Assembly: GCF_050268245.1 (NCBI RefSeq)
Contig: NZ_JBNNGK010000009.1
Location: 62,001-126,000 of the forward strand
DNA from: JBNNGK01 sp050268245
Lineage (GTDB): Bacteria > Pseudomonadota > Gammaproteobacteria > Enterobacterales > Enterobacteriaceae
Direction of reading: 5' to 3'
DNA length: 64,000 nucleotides
Shown here: in pieces, positions 61,842-64,000 of the stretch
How the letters are laid out: every line of letters begins with the position of its first letter
Position numbering within the stretch: position 1 is the stretch's first letter
Program-made: the position numbers and the translations under genes
Notes under the pieces: model-generated
Databases searched by the model: none
What the model was told of the DNA's origin: nothing
The model's input: the letters and a program-made list of their open reading frames with translations, nothing else

Positions 61842-64000
61842 TTATTCTTCGCTGTCACCGACCGCGGCGCGCGGCGGCATATCCAACTCAACGCGATCGA
61901 TACGCTGCAAGCCACGTGGCAACAGTGTCCCTTTACGGCCGCGTTCGGCTCGGAACTTCTGCAAATCTTCTGGCCGCAGCGTCAATTTGCGTTTGCCCAC
62001 GTGCAGCGTCAGTGAGGTTTGCGGTGGTATCACAAATAGCCACGCCAGCATATCCTCGCCGGATGCCGCCTGCGCCGACGGAATAGAGACAATTTTGTTG
62101 CCCTTACCTTTCGACAACTGCGGTAGATCCGCCACTGGGAACATCAGCATACGCCCGGCCTTGGTGATTGACAGCAGCATGTCGTCGTTACCGTGAATGG
62201 CCATCGGCGGCAGCGCTTTCGCATTTTCCGGTAAGGTAATCATCGCCTTACCAGCCCGGTTACGTGCCACCAGATCGTTGAAGGTACAAACAAAACCATA
62301 ACCAGCATCAGAGGCCATCAGCAGTTTTTGATCGTCGGCGGCCATCAAGACCTGTTCAATCGTCGCTCCCGGCGGCGGCGTCAGTTTCCCGGTCAACGGT
62401 TCACCCTGCCCACGCGCCGATGGCAAACTCAACGGATCGAGCGCATAACTGCGCCCGGTGGAGTCAATAAACACCACCGGCTGGTTGGTTTTACCGCGCG
62501 CGGCGGCACGGAAGCTATCGCCCGCCTTGTAGTTTAAACCGGTCGGATCAATATCATGGCCTTTGGCGCTACGAACCCAGCCCATTTCAGACAGCACGAT
62601 GGTCACTGGCTCAGACGGCACAAAGTCATGTTCGCTCATCGCTTTAGCTTCGGCACGTTCGGTCAGCGGCGAACGACGGTCGTCGCCATAAGCCTGCGCA
62701 TCGGCCTGAATCTCTTTTTTGATCAGCGTGTTGAGCTTACGCTCAGACGCTAACAGCGATTGCAGGTGATCGCGTTCTTTTGCCAGCTCATCCTGCTCAC
62801 CACGAATCTTCATCTCTTCCAACTTCGCCAAATGGCGCAGTTTCAGTTCGAGTATCGCTTCCGCCTGCGTTTCGCTGATGCCAAAGCGCTGTATCAGTAC
62901 CGGCTTAGGCTCATCTTCGCTGCGGATAATGTGGATCACTTCATCGATATTGAGGAACGCAATCAGCAAACCTTCCAGAATGTGCAGGCGTTTCAGCACT
63001 TTTTCCAGACGATAATTGAGGCGGCGCCGTACCGTATCGCGGCGGAACGCCAGCCACTCGGTGATGATCTCCACCAACCCTTTCACCGAGGGGCGATTAT
63101 CCAGACCAATCATGTTCATGTTGATGCGGTAACTGCGCTCCAGATCGGTAGTGGCAAACAGGTGATTCATCACCTGTTCCAAATCCACGCGATTTGAGCG
63201 CGGTACCACCACCAGACGGGTCGGATTTTCGTGATCCGACTCATCGCGCAAATCTTCAACCATCGGCAATTTCTTGGCGCGCATCTGGCTGGCGATCTGT
63301 TCCAGTACTTTGGCACCGGAAACCTGGTGAGGTAATGCCGTAATCACCGCGCTACCGTCTTCTTTCTTCCACACTGCGCGCATACGCACAGAGCCGCGAC
63401 CGTTTTGGTAGATTTTACGGATTTCATCACGCGGTGTGATAATTTCAGCTTCGGTCGGGAAATCAGGGCCCTGCACGAATGCCAGCAGATCGTCGAGCGA
63501 CGCCCCTGGCTTATCGATCAACGTCACGGCCGCCGCAGCGACCTCACGCACGTTGTGCGGCGGAATATCGGTTGCCATACCCACGGCAATACCGGTGGTG
63601 CCGTTCAACAGGATATTCGGCAGACGCGCCGGTAACATCTTCGGTTCTTGCAGGGTGCCATCGAAATTCGGTACCCAGTCCACCGTGCCTTGGCCCAGTT
63701 CGGCCAGCAAAACTTCGGCATACTTCGACAGGCGCGATTCGGTATAACGCATCGCAGCGAAGGATTTCGGATCGTCCGGTGCCCCCCAGTTCCCTTGGCC
63801 GTCCACCAGCGGGTAACGGTAGGAGAAAGGCTGCGCCATCAGCACCATCGCTTCATAACAGGCACTGTCACCATGCGGATGGTATTTACCCAATACATCG
63901 CCGACGGTACGGGCAGATTTTTTGAATTTGGCGCTGTTATTCAGCCCCAGTTCAGACATCGCATAAATGATGCGCCGCTGAACCGGCTTAAGGCCGTCAC
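61842..64000 (-). CDS. parC: DNA topoisomerase IV subunit A, N-terminus beyond the window
   Basis: A partial gene; the frame continues past 64000, where DGLKPVQRRIIYAM is encoded. About 720 residues are present. The quinolone-resistance region HPHGDSACYEAMV keeps the sensitive-type Ser and Glu. The active-site Tyr lies in SFAAMRYTESRLS. The C-terminal beta-pinwheel domain ends at 61842. With ParE it decatenates daughter chromosomes. Confidence 0.95.
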   Translation of the reverse strand, partial: DGLKPVQRRIIYAMSELGLNNSAKFKKSARTVGDVLGKYHPHGDSACYEAMVLMAQPFSYRYPLVDGQGNWGAPDDPKSFAAMRYTESRLSKYAEVLLAELGQGTVDWVPNFDGTLQEPKMLPARLPNILLNGTTGIAVGMATDIPPHNVREVAAAAVTLIDKPGASLDDLLAFVQGPDFPTEAEIITPRDEIRKIYQNGRGSVRMRAVWKKEDGSAVITALPHQVSGAKVLEQIASQMRAKKLPMVEDLRDESDHENPTRLVVVPRSNRVDLEQVMNHLFATTDLERSYRINMNMIGLDNRPSVKGLVEIITEWLAFRRDTVRRRLNYRLEKVLKRLHILEGLLIAFLNIDEVIHIIRSEDEPKPVLIQRFGISETQAEAILELKLRHLAKLEEMKIRGEQDELAKERDHLQSLLASERKLNTLIKKEIQADAQAYGDDRRSPLTERAEAKAMSEHDFVPSEPVTIVLSEMGWVRSAKGHDIDPTGLNYKAGDSFRAAARGKTNQPVVFIDSTGRSYALDPLSLPSARGQGEPLTGKLTPPPGATIEQVLMAADDQKLLMASDAGYGFVCTFNDLVARNRAGKAMITLPENAKALPPMAIHGNDDMLLSITKAGRMLMFPVADLPQLSKGKGNKIVSIPSAQAASGEDMLAWLFVIPPQTSLTLHVGKRKLTLRPEDLQKFRAERGRKGTLLPRGLQRIDRVELDMPPRAAVGDSEE

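Noticed and set aside
63640..63960. Quinolone-resistance change in ParC
   Set aside because: The motif HPHGDSACYEAMV has the wild-type Ser and Glu.

Overview
The window is chromosomal DNA of a member of the Enterobacterales, most like Serratia and its relatives in the Yersiniaceae. The backbone order exbD-exbB / metC-yghB / yqhC / yqhD-dkgA, then emtA, ygiQ, ftsP, plsC and parC, is the E. coli metC-parC neighbourhood with small insertions. A complete scrKYABR sucrose regulon sits beside it. The species cannot be fixed from the sequence alone.

Layout. (1) 0-4.6 kb: a SulP anion transporter with a long 5' leader and a tandem universal stress protein, two small Usp proteins, a patch of palindromic repeats and an OsmC-like protein. 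(2) 4.6-25.8 kb: one tightly packed minus-strand operon of 16 genes, with many start/stop overlaps, read from 25.8 kb down to 4.6 kb. This is a biosynthetic gene cluster and the main discovery here. (3) 26.4-29.4 kb: an SfnB-like flavin enzyme, a TauE/SafE permease and a LysR regulator. (4) 29.9-33.2 kb: an AT-rich accessory island with a short fimbrial usher and an exported helical protein but no chaperone or pilin. (5) 33.3-37.1 kb: a hotdog thioesterase, a GNAT, a PAS-LuxR regulator, an NCS1 permease and an Ail/Lom porin. (6) 37.4-43.9 kb: the scr regulon. (7) 43.9-64 kb: the conserved backbone, with an aroE-like relic, a large tandem palindromic repeat array between emtA and ygiQ, and parC running off the right end.

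The biosynthetic cluster contains the three-enzyme hydrazine (N-N bond) machinery known from s56-p1, triacsin and pyrazofurin biosynthesis. These are a lysine N6-hydroxylase (14702-16057), a cupin/methionyl-tRNA-synthetase-like hydrazine synthetase (11277-13496) and an FAD amine oxidase of the D-amino-acid-oxidase type (13509-14564). By family precedent they make N6-hydroxylysine, join it to an amino acid (glycine in s56-p1 and triacsin) through an N-N bond, and release a hydrazino acid such as hydrazinoacetate.

Around this trio are a GNAT, a stand-alone carrier protein, an acyl-adenylating ligase, an acyl-CoA dehydrogenase, an Ntn-hydrolase of the penicillin acyltransferase type, an NRPS module (TubC-type docking, cyclization domain, Cys-type adenylation domain, carrier), a P450, a 730-residue haem-oxygenase-like diiron protein, a KAS III-like enzyme, an isocitrate lyase/PEP mutase-fold enzyme, an ATP-grasp ligase, an MFS exporter and a type II thioesterase. 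The hydrazine synthetase also carries a C-terminal carrier-protein domain, and its gene overlaps the docking-domain end of the NRPS. This suggests physical coupling of N-N bond formation to the assembly line. The product is inferred to be a hydrazine-, hydrazone- or diazo-type, possibly thiazoline-containing, peptide. Its structure cannot be read from the DNA.
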